From NCBI GenBank assembly GCA_021413735.1, contig JAIOPV010000116.1:19436-83435 (forward strand): a stretch of DNA of 64,000 nt, written 5' to 3'. The translations under genes and the position numbers were made by a program. Under the pieces are notes generated by a model, which was not told where the DNA came from, searched no databases, and saw only the letters and a program-made list of their open reading frames with translations. This DNA is from Planctomycetota bacterium. GTDB taxonomy: Bacteria; Planctomycetota; Planctomycetia; Gemmatales; Gemmataceae. Below, piece by piece: positions 57,078 through 64,000 of the stretch. Position 1 is the first letter of the stretch. Each line of letters begins with the position of its first letter.

Positions 57078-57884
57078 ATGAGAACATCGTGGTTGTGGCT
57101 CCTGGCTGCGACCGTTGCAGTCGGGTGTGCCAAGAGCAATCCAGAGTCATCGACCGATAAGGGCAACGAACCAGTCGTTCAGCCAGAGCCACAGCCGGAA
57201 CCCAAACCGCCGAAGAAGGAACCATCCGCCGATGAGATCCAACAGCGGATCAAGAACGAGTCGATCGTCGTGTTCTTGGTCCTGCCGAACAAGCCTGAAT
57301 TTGCCGTGAGCAACATCGTCGATAAGGTTGCCTCCGGGATCAAGCGGGAACTCGACGAACTCCCTCCCTTGAAGCTGGAAACCACGGGCGGAGGGTGGTT
57401 CCTCCAAGTCACGACCTCGCCAGTGAAGGATGTCGAAGCGTTCGGCAGAAAGCAGACACTCGGGCGGATCCTCGCTCTCGATCCCGAGAAACGCCGCGTG
57501 CTCATCGAATACGGGGCACCGCCTTCGCCCCGTGAATCGTGGCAAGACGCCACCTTTCTCGACAAGCAGGTGATGGTCCGGTCGGCGCGCTGGGGCACAT
57601 TACCCCCGCCCAGCTTTCCGGCCGAGCAAGTGGTGTATGTCCGCTTTCGAGGTGACTGGTCGAGCGATGCGTTCGTCGTGCAAGGAAAGCTGAAAGCCCT
57701 GTTGGACGGGCCGGTTGAGAAACGACATGTCTGGGCTCTCGACCGCGATTTGTCGAGCGGAACCTGGGGAACAGCCATCGCTCCGGTGACGGATCTGGCC
57801 GCGTTGGCGAAGAAGGTCGATTTTGCAGAGGTGCTTCACTTCGACACCGAACACAACGCGCTGATCCTTGGTCACAAGAAGTGA
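57078..57884 (+). CDS. Lipoprotein of unknown function
   Basis: A 268-aa protein with a lipoprotein signal 'WLWLLAATVAVGCAKSNPES'; the Cys in VGC would be lipidated. A Pro/Glu-rich spacer (EPQPEPKPPKKEPS) leads to a folded domain. Within it, 'VVFLVLPNKPEFAVSNIVDK' and 'KVDFAEVLHFDTEHNALIL' are repeated alpha/beta-like units; the start of each resembles the other half, suggesting an internal duplication. ATG 57078 was chosen over 56991 because the lipoprotein signal begins there. Related to no family I can name. Confidence 0.8.
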   Translation: MRTSWLWLLAATVAVGCAKSNPESSTDKGNEPVVQPEPQPEPKPPKKEPSADEIQQRIKNESIVVFLVLPNKPEFAVSNIVDKVASGIKRELDELPPLKLETTGGGWFLQVTTSPVKDVEAFGRKQTLGRILALDPEKRRVLIEYGAPPSPRESWQDATFLDKQVMVRSARWGTLPPPSFPAEQVVYVRFRGDWSSDAFVVQGKLKALLDGPVEKRHVWALDRDLSSGTWGTAIAPVTDLAALAKKVDFAEVLHFDTEHNALILGHKK

Positions 57885-58026
57885 GCGATTCCGTTGGGCA
57901 CGCCAACCCCGCGTTGTACCTGACCCGGCAAGTGGTTTGATCTTGCTCGTGAGCGTCTGCGCCGCACGCGGCTGTCACGGTTGGGCACGTGAGGTTGGTC
58001 GATTGGCAATGAACCCGAGGTCTGTG

Positions 58027-58449
58027 ATGAAGCGATTGTCGCGGTTGGTAATCTGCGTTCTCCTCATCGGACAGGCATCGTGCTCGCGAGAGCCGAAGCC
58101 CACTGACGCCGCGCTCCCCAACCGAATCGCCGGCAAGTGGAAGCACACGCGCCAGAATGGCGAACCGGTTACCATCAAGCCGGGCGCGACGGGCCTGTTA
58201 GAGTTCCGGGCTGATGGGACGCTCGCCTACGAGGAAGTCACCGAGATCAGGGTCGACGGCAAGGTCGATTCCCTCAACGTCAAACCAAGCCAGGGCAAGT
58301 ATCGATTCCTTGATGGCGAGAACATCGAGATTGAGGGTGAGGACCGCGGACAGATCAAAACGTGGTCTGTGAAAGCAGCTCTGAAGGACAACTTTCTGAC
58401 CCTCCATAAGCCCTACGGCCAAGTCGATGAGTTCGAGCGTGTGCCGTGA
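58027..58449 (+). CDS. Small lipoprotein, lipocalin-like
   Basis: A 140-aa protein with lipoprotein signal MKRLSRLVICVLLIGQASC. The mature part has the order of a small beta-barrel: 'NRIAGKWKHTRQNGEPVTIK', 'GLLEFRADGTLAYEEV', 'GKYRFLDGENIEIEGE' and 'AALKDNFLTLHKPYG'. The 'G.W......G....F..DGT.........GKY...D...I' pattern is common in planctomycete lipocalin-like/META-like stress lipoproteins. ATG 58027 has GAGG 6 bases upstream; the open frame starts at 57868, overlapping the previous gene. It follows the other lipoprotein by 142 bases. Confidence 0.8.
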   Translation: MKRLSRLVICVLLIGQASCSREPKPTDAALPNRIAGKWKHTRQNGEPVTIKPGATGLLEFRADGTLAYEEVTEIRVDGKVDSLNVKPSQGKYRFLDGENIEIEGEDRGQIKTWSVKAALKDNFLTLHKPYGQVDEFERVP

Positions 58450-58678
58450 GGTCGGGCCAGGACGGGGAACAATGACGCCGAACCATTCTCGTGGCATGCG
58501 ACAAAACGGGGACAGCGCATTGTGGTTTGCTCCAACGACAGCGGCCGACTCAGAGAGCCGATGGTTCTGGCCATCTGCGAACGAAAGCGCGGGGTAACTC
58601 GGCGGAGGGTTTGTTCGCGACTGTCGCGTGCTTCCTGACCCGGCCTGGGTCTGGCCCGCCAATCCGAGAGGACCCGAA

Positions 58679-61600
58679 TCACCGGTCTTTCTTGCCGATG
58701 AGTTTCTCGACCTCTCGCCGCAGAATCTGGCATTCCAGCCAGTCTGGAACATCCAGGTTGCCCGGAGCGAGCGCATCTGCCGATTGCTCACGGACGGCCT
58801 TGTCGATCCAGACCGTCGCCTTCTCGTACCACCGCCGCGACTCGGCTTCGTCCCCGCGACGGTGGTGGGCTGCGGCCAGCAGCAGCCAGTTGTTGACGTG
58901 CGGTGGCCACACCGAATAGAACCCGAGCGAGATGTTCGCGGCCTGAACTGCCTTGTCGAGCTTTCCGGCGCGATACGCTGACTTCGCCACCACGTGCTGC
59001 GGCCAGTGATCCCGCCACGCCTTACTCGCGATCCCATGGAGCTCGTCCCACCCCGTTGCCGCGTCACCAGCCGACCCGAGAGCCTGGATCATGCGGAGAC
59101 CCGTTTCGCTTGGCCCGAATTGTCGCACGACCCGCTCCCGAATTTCGGCAGTCGCTTTCTTGACACCATCCTGATCGTCGGCCAGAACCAGGCAAGCCAC
59201 CCAACAACGGACGAGGTCGTAGTTCAGCGGTCGCAGTTCGGCAGCCGTCGCGAATGCGGTTGCGGCCTCCGCCCGCTGCCCCTGTCGCTGCGCCATCAGC
59301 CCGCGCATCTCCCAGAGTTTCCAGTCTCGCCCACCGCCTTCGGGGAGTTGGGCGATGTCGGCCTTTGCGGCGTCGGCGTCACCCATCGCGAGGAGTACCC
59401 GCGCACGGTCGGCCCGGGCGTTCATGTCCTTCGGATCGATGGCGAGTAGCTTGTCGAGGTGCCACCGGGCAGCGCTCCACTGTTTCATGCCGATGTCGTC
59501 GTTCGCCTCTTGACGATGCCACACGCGAATCTGCTCAGGCGTCGGAGTGAGATCGCCCGGCGCACCGCCGAGGGCCGCGATTTGATCTCGCAACGGCTGG
59601 AACTGACCCACGGGCTGCCCCTGACCAAGCTCGTCCAGTTGCAGTCCCGTCAGCAGTCTCGCCCACAGCTCGGCACGCTGCGGTAAGTCTTTCGGCATCT
59701 CGCTCCACACCGAGGGTAACTCCCACTGCCGCACGATCCCGTCTTCAGATGCAGCCATCACGGACCGACCGTTTTCGCCGAATCCCACAGCCTTGATTGG
59801 CTTCGCACAGGTGAACAGCGGGCCGACTCGCATCCCGGTGTTGACGTCGAACACACGCACGATCTTGTCTTCGCCGCCGGTTGCGAGCAAGCGGCCGTCG
59901 CTGCTGAAGGTCAGGTTGTTGTGCCCGAACGGCTGTTCCAAGATCCTGCCCTCGAACTTCCGAGCCTCGACATCCCCGAACCGGACGACCGAGTCTCCCC
60001 AACTCGTCCCCGCGAACCGCTTCCCGTCGTGCGACACCGCGAGCCCCCCGATACAGCCTGCCGGGTGCACACGGCCGAGTTGCTTCCCTGAGGCGGTGTC
60101 CCAGAAGTCCACGAGAAAGTAGTTGCTTGACCCGATCAGACCGGTTTGACCATCCGGGCTCAGTGCAAGTCCCCATGCCCCGCCGTGCGTGGCCATTGGG
60201 GGAGCGAGAGGTTTGCCGGTGGTTGCGTCCCACGCCCGCACCTGGTGCCCGCACCCGGTCGCGATCACCTTCCCGTTCAAGCTCAAGGCAACACACTCCA
60301 ACCCTTCCGGATGTTCCAGCGCTGGGATGAGCTCCTTGCCAGTCCGGCAGTCGAGGAGCCGAACCGTCTTGTCCCCCAAGGCCACCACCACACTCCGGTC
60401 GTCGGCCCCAACGGCCAGCGATTGCTTGAAGTGCGGGAACCCGGTGGGGAACACGATTGGTGCGCCAAGCGGTTCGCCGGTACCTGCGTCGAACAGTCGG
60501 ACTTCCTTCCCTGCTGCCGTGGCAACGGTCTTCCCACTCGGGCTGAACGCGAAGTTGCTGACGTTGGCCGGGAGGTCCAGGATCACGTCGCGAGGTCGGC
60601 GAACGCCAGCGAAGTCCCAAAGCTGAAGGGATGAACCGATGCCGGAAAGAATCGTTCGTCCATCTGGACCGAACTTCGCCCAGTGCATCCAGCCGGAATG
60701 GTAGGTGACCTGCCCCACGGCAGATTTGTTCACCAAATCCCAGACGCGGAACCGGTAATCGTAGCCAGCGGTGGCGAGATAGCGACCGTCTGGACTGATA
60801 TCGAGGTTCTGACCAGTTCCGAGCGAGCCGACACCCGCATACATCCGCATCTCGAACTGAGGAGCGAGTCGCGGCGGTCGGCCGACTCCCTGATATGCCA
60901 GCGCACGCACTCCCAGCGGGTGATCGACCGCCACCCCGACAGGCTTCCCGGTCGTCGCGTCCCATCGCTGGGCAAGTTCGGCCGGTTGCAAGTGTCGTTC
61001 GGGGTCTGACCGCTGACTTCCCGTGATGATCTCGTGGCCCGAGGGGGAGTACGCCACTGTGGTGATCGGGTGCGGTTGCGTCAGTGGTTCGCCGATCGAT
61101 TTGCCGGTCCTTGCGTCGTAACGTTGTGCCTTCCCATCAGCGACGCCGACGAGCAACTCCTCCCCGTTCGGAGAGAAGGCGATGGATCGCACCTCGGCGG
61201 GTGCCTTCATTCGCTCGCCGGTGGGCTTCCCATTCGTCGCGTCAAAGACGTAGAACTCTCCGGTGCTCGTTCCTGCGGCGACACGCTTGCGATCTCGGCT
61301 GATTCCCAGCGCACCGGGCGGTCCGGCGAGTTGGGGACTGATCCACGTTTCGCGGTCGGCAACCGTATCCCAGCACCGGACGCGACTGTCCTCGCCGCCA
61401 ACGATGAGGCACGGCGAATCCGGCAGGAACTCGACGGAAGCGACACCGCCGGGCATGTGCCGCCGCCAGCGAGCCGTGTTCATTCGTGGCGCCCACGCAG
61501 CGAGGTTCGACCACGCCGCGTGGATCAGTGCGGTGTCATCCGGTGGGGCGAGCGTCATGCTCTTGCCGACCCACAGCAGCCCGTGGTTCATGTTCCCCTG

Positions 61601-63073
61601 TTCGAGCAGTCCGATGCCCCGCTCCAGGGCCAGTCGCGCCGACGTCTGCTGTTCTCCCCGACGGGCCGACTCGGCTTGTTGTCGGCGAGTTTCGGCATCT
61701 CCACGAGCCTTGACCGCTTCTCCCTGGGCGACTTCAGCCTGTTGTCGGCGAGTTTCAGCATCCTCTCGGGAAGCACGTTCCTCTTCGGCAGTTTTGGCGA
61801 GCAACTCGGCCGTTGTGCGGAGTTCGCCGTTCGCCGTCTCAGCTCTGCCCCACTGCCACAGCACGAGCCCGACCCCGATTACGAACACTCCCGCCAGCGC
61901 GGCGAGCAATCCGGCCATCGCGGGCCGACGCTTGGCCCACTTCAGCCCGAGTTCCCACACCGCCGCCGGTCGCGCGTGAATCGGCTCGCCATCCAACCAT
62001 CTCTTCAGGTCGTCGGCCAACTGTTCAGCCGACCCGTACCGCTGTTTCGGGTCTTTGTCCAAACACTTCAGACAGATCACTTCCAGATCGCGGTCGATGG
62101 ATCGGTTCAACGTTCGCGGGCGGACCGGCTCCTGCTCCAGCACTTGCAATAAGGTCGCCATAACCGAATCCCCCTTGAACGGAGGGCGACCCGTCAGCAG
62201 TTCGTAGAGCACCGCCCCGAGCGAGTAGATATCGACGGCGACCGTCAGCCCCTTCTCCCCGCGAGCCTGCTCGGGCGGCATGTAGCTCGGGGTGCCGACA
62301 ACCGCGCCGGTGCGGGTTGCGCCGACGTCTTTATCCACTCGCTTGGCAAGCCCGAAATCCATGACGTGTGGTTCGCCGTGTTCGTCGATCAGAATGTTCG
62401 CTGGCTTCACATCGCGGTGGAGGATACCTCGCTGGTGTGCGTAGTGAACCGCGTGAGCAATCGTGGCAACGAGCCGGCCCGCCTTCCGCGGCTCGGACCA
62501 GTTGGCAGGTCGCAGTGCGGAGCCTTCGATCAGACGCATCGAGAAGTAGTGCCGTCCCTGGTGTTCGCCAATCTCGTAAATGGGAACGATGTTCGGGTGA
62601 TCGAGTTGAGCCGCGGCCTCGGCCTCGGCCCGAAATCGCTGGACATCCGCAGGTGTGGCGAGTTCGCCCTTGAGGATCATCTTCACGGCGACGACGCGGT
62701 TCAGGCTCGCCTGCTTAGCCTTAAACACCACCCCCATTCCGCCGTGAGCAATCTCCTCCAGCAATTCGTAGTCGCCGATGTACTGGATACGGGTGGGTAC
62801 AACCGGACCCGCATCGCGGTCCTGGCCCAAGTCATGGGTTTCGCCCTGATCTGATGCCGGAAGCTGGAGCGTGGATTGCCGGGAAGCGTCGGCCGAGTCA
62901 GCTTCGAGGGCGGGGTGTTCGAGGAAACTGCCGGCCCCGTCGTGGGCACGGAGCAGAAGCTCGACTCGCTCGCGGAGCGGGGAGTCGGCGGCGCATTGCG
63001 CGTTGAGGAATTTCGTCCGCTCGACGGTGTCGAGGATTGCCAGTGCGGCCTGGAAGAGTTCTCGCTCGCTCAT
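58679..63073 (-). CDS. Giant Ser/Thr kinase receptor with WD40 propeller and TPR-like tail
   Basis: A 1464-aa protein. Residues 1-100 are helical. The kinase domain starts near residue 101: '[16 protein letters not shown]', 'VVAVKMILK', '[11 protein letters not shown]', 'DFGLAKRV' and '[10 protein letters not shown]'. A transmembrane helix ('[20 protein letters not shown]') is followed by a coiled coil with a 21-residue duplication, then many WD40 blades ('[20 protein letters not shown]', '[20 protein letters not shown]', '[14 protein letters not shown]'). The last ~250 residues are TPR-like helices ('[20 protein letters not shown]'). Such kinases are taken as sensors with the propeller outside. 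The start is placed at the ATG at 63071-63073; an alternative TTG lies at 63112. It follows the ECF sigma gene (81 bases), its probable partner. Confidence 0.93.
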   Translation of the reverse strand: MSERELFQAALAILDTVERTKFLNAQCAADSPLRERVELLLRAHDGAGSFLEHPALEADSADASRQSTLQLPASDQGETHDLGQDRDAGPVVPTRIQYIGDYELLEEIAHGGMGVVFKAKQASLNRVVAVKMILKGELATPADVQRFRAEAEAAAQLDHPNIVPIYEIGEHQGRHYFSMRLIEGSALRPANWSEPRKAGRLVATIAHAVHYAHQRGILHRDVKPANILIDEHGEPHVMDFGLAKRVDKDVGATRTGAVVGTPSYMPPEQARGEKGLTVAVDIYSLGAVLYELLTGRPPFKGDSVMATLLQVLEQEPVRPRTLNRSIDRDLEVICLKCLDKDPKQRYGSAEQLADDLKRWLDGEPIHARPAAVWELGLKWAKRRPAMAGLLAALAGVFVIGVGLVLWQWGRAETANGELRTTAELLAKTAEEERASREDAETRRQQAEVAQGEAVKARGDAETRRQQAESARRGEQQTSARLALERGIGLLEQGNMNHGLLWVGKSMTLAPPDDTALIHAAWSNLAAWAPRMNTARWRRHMPGGVASVEFLPDSPCLIVGGEDSRVRCWDTVADRETWISPQLAGPPGALGISRDRKRVAAGTSTGEFYVFDATNGKPTGERMKAPAEVRSIAFSPNGEELLVGVADGKAQRYDARTGKSIGEPLTQPHPITTVAYSPSGHEIITGSQRSDPERHLQPAELAQRWDATTGKPVGVAVDHPLGVRALAYQGVGRPPRLAPQFEMRMYAGVGSLGTGQNLDISPDGRYLATAGYDYRFRVWDLVNKSAVGQVTYHSGWMHWAKFGPDGRTILSGIGSSLQLWDFAGVRRPRDVILDLPANVSNFAFSPSGKTVATAAGKEVRLFDAGTGEPLGAPIVFPTGFPHFKQSLAVGADDRSVVVALGDKTVRLLDCRTGKELIPALEHPEGLECVALSLNGKVIATGCGHQVRAWDATTGKPLAPPMATHGGAWGLALSPDGQTGLIGSSNYFLVDFWDTASGKQLGRVHPAGCIGGLAVSHDGKRFAGTSWGDSVVRFGDVEARKFEGRILEQPFGHNNLTFSSDGRLLATGGEDKIVRVFDVNTGMRVGPLFTCAKPIKAVGFGENGRSVMAASEDGIVRQWELPSVWSEMPKDLPQRAELWARLLTGLQLDELGQGQPVGQFQPLRDQIAALGGAPGDLTPTPEQIRVWHRQEANDDIGMKQWSAARWHLDKLLAIDPKDMNARADRARVLLAMGDADAAKADIAQLPEGGGRDWKLWEMRGLMAQRQGQRAEAATAFATAAELRPLNYDLVRCWVACLVLADDQDGVKKATAEIRERVVRQFGPSETGLRMIQALGSAGDAATGWDELHGIASKAWRDHWPQHVVAKSAYRAGKLDKAVQAANISLGFYSVWPPHVNNWLLLAAAHHRRGDEAESRRWYEKATVWIDKAVREQSADALAPGNLDVPDWLECQILRREVEKLIGKKDR
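61668..61762 (-). repeat. Tandem duplication of 63 bp inside the giant kinase gene
   Basis: Two copies, about 33 bases each well conserved and offset by exactly 63 bases, encode '[11 protein letters not shown]' and '[11 protein letters not shown]' in the juxtamembrane coiled coil. Twenty-one residues equal three heptads, so the coil register is preserved. Confidence 0.8.
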
Positions 63074-63154
63074 GTAGCGTCGCCGTTCGGGAATTGGGTG
63101 TGCGCTCTTCAATGCGTAATGTGGCCCGAATTCACGCAGTCGTGCGGCAAACTT

Positions 63155-63730
63155 TTATCGGGGGCGAGCAGGAACGTCTTCGTTGAGGGCAGTCAGCAAC
63201 CAGGCGCGAGCGTATGCCCACCAGGCATCGGCCGTTCGCGGGGCGATGCCGAGAACCCCGGCCGCTTCGGGGACGGTCAACCCGGCGAAGTACCGCAGTT
63301 TGACCAACTCGGCGACCTGCGGTTCAATCGTTGCCAATCTGTCGAGGGCTTCGTTCAGAGCGAGGAGTTCGTCGTCTGGCTCCAGCGCGGGCACCGCGTC
63401 TGGATCGAGCGGTTGACGCACCCGTCCCGCGCCTCGTTTCTCCGCCTTCCTGTGTCGAGCCTGATCGATGAGGATGCGGCGCATCGCCTCGGCTGCGGCG
63501 GCGAAGAAGTGGCCGCGGCCGTCCCATCGTTGATCCGGCTTAGTGCCGACCAGACGGAGGTACGCCTCGTGGACGAGCGCTGTCGGTTGGAGGGTTCTCC
63601 CCACTGGTTCGGCAGCCATGCGAACAGCGGCGAGATTCCGGAGTTGGTCATAGACGAGCGGGAGGAGAGCGTCAGCGGCTTGCTGATCTCCGGCCGCTGC
63701 GGCGTCGAGCAGGAGGGTAACTTCTGACAT
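63155..63730 (-). CDS. ECF-type RNA polymerase sigma factor
   Basis: A 191-aa sigma factor of the planctomycete ECF group (Sigma70_ECF-like). Region 2 is seen as 'YDQLRNLAAVRM', 'LQPTALVHEAYLRLVG' and 'FFAAAAEAMRRILIDQARHR', region 4 as 'LATIEPQVAELVKLRYFAG' and 'TVPEAAGVLGIAPRTADAWW'. It directly precedes the giant kinase gene on the same strand, so both form a signalling unit like the one at 1.4-3.6 kb. No anti-sigma gene is present; phosphorylation by the kinase is the likely control (inference). Confidence 0.93.
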   Translation of the reverse strand: MSEVTLLLDAAAAGDQQAADALLPLVYDQLRNLAAVRMAAEPVGRTLQPTALVHEAYLRLVGTKPDQRWDGRGHFFAAAAEAMRRILIDQARHRKAEKRGAGRVRQPLDPDAVPALEPDDELLALNEALDRLATIEPQVAELVKLRYFAGLTVPEAAGVLGIAPRTADAWWAYARAWLLTALNEDVPARPR

Positions 63731-63914
63731 AGCACCGAGTGTACTCTAGGCCAGTCTAGACCTAAACCAAGCGTGATATCAGTGTGATTTTTTGTCGCGA
63801 TCCGAACAACAGCTCGAAATACTAGCGGTTTCTGGGGTTTGTAGAAGTAGACGCATCCTACCATCCCTTTTCACACATCACGTTTGTTCATTATTGAGTA
63901 GTCGTGAGGTGGCG

Positions 63915-64000
63915 ATGTGTTTCGCTTCTGGGAAGCGGGTGCGGGGTGGTCTCGGCTTCTTCGGTCCACGGGTCGCCTTTCGATACCGTTTCAGGTTCGC
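63915..64000 (+). CDS. Possible 5' end of a gene running out of the window
   Basis: An ATG at 63915 has GAGGT a few bases upstream and the frame stays open for the remaining 28 codons, reading MCFASGKRVRGGLGFFG. The peptide is basic and not recognisable, so this is only a candidate. Confidence 0.2.
   Translation, partial: MCFASGKRVRGGLGFFGPRVAFRYRFRF

Overview
The window looks like the chromosome of a planctomycete, most likely a Gemmata-type (Gemmataceae) bacterium. This rests on gene content read from the sequence: several Hanks-type Ser/Thr kinases with WD40 or membrane tails, ECF sigma factors placed directly beside kinases, four Tat-exported DUF1501 proteins, and two DUF1549/DUF1553 proteins with planctomycete cytochrome-like N-termini. 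There are no insertion sequences, CRISPR arrays or phage genes. One tRNA (Lys, CTT) is present.

Layout. 0-5 kb: the end of a WD40 protein, a lone Flp-type pilin, an ECF sigma factor with its membrane Ser/Thr kinase, and a SAM methyltransferase. 4.7-7 kb (minus strand): a Rieske oxygenase and an S49 (SppA-like) lipoprotein whose nucleophile position reads Gly. 7.3-21.1 kb (plus strand): the most striking region, a probable operon of a 2496-aa megasynthase (two enoyl-reductase/nitronate-monooxygenase-like domains, KS, AT, one ACP, KR), a 1080-aa partner (AT, double-hotdog DH, degenerate phosphopantetheinyl-transferase-like tail), a free ACP, an alpha/beta hydrolase and an ABC permease/ATPase pair. 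It resembles a compact Pfa-type (polyunsaturated or secondary lipid) synthase coupled to an exporter. The product is unknown. No KS-CLF (PfaC-type) subunit and no intact phosphopantetheinyl transferase are seen here.

21-35.5 kb: mostly single housekeeping or hypothetical genes. These are ribosomal protein S1 with a long Lys/Glu tail, a secreted 671-aa protein, a HEAT-like secreted protein, an RlmI-like rRNA methyltransferase, a response regulator, a histone-deacetylase/acetylpolyamine-hydrolase family enzyme, tRNA-Lys and pheT. 35.9-41.8 kb: ppk1, then two membrane-anchored kinase-fold proteins, the first of which has lost both metal-binding motifs (predicted pseudokinase). 42-56.5 kb: a block of surface or periplasmic proteins typical of planctomycetes (DUF1549/1553, DUF1501, a ceramidase-like hydrolase and a remnant of a second one, and a Tat-exported unknown). 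57-58.5 kb: two small lipoproteins. 58.7-63.7 kb (minus strand): a giant kinase-WD40-TPR receptor downstream of its ECF sigma factor.

A second layer is a set of long, nearly perfect palindromes (stems of 14-31 bp) just after or between genes, at 18.3, 25.8, 29.4, 30.7, 32.6, 40.1 and 46.6 kb. A similar one at 16.2 kb lies inside the AT-DH megasynthase gene and is translated. All family assignments come from reading motifs by eye; no database search was run.
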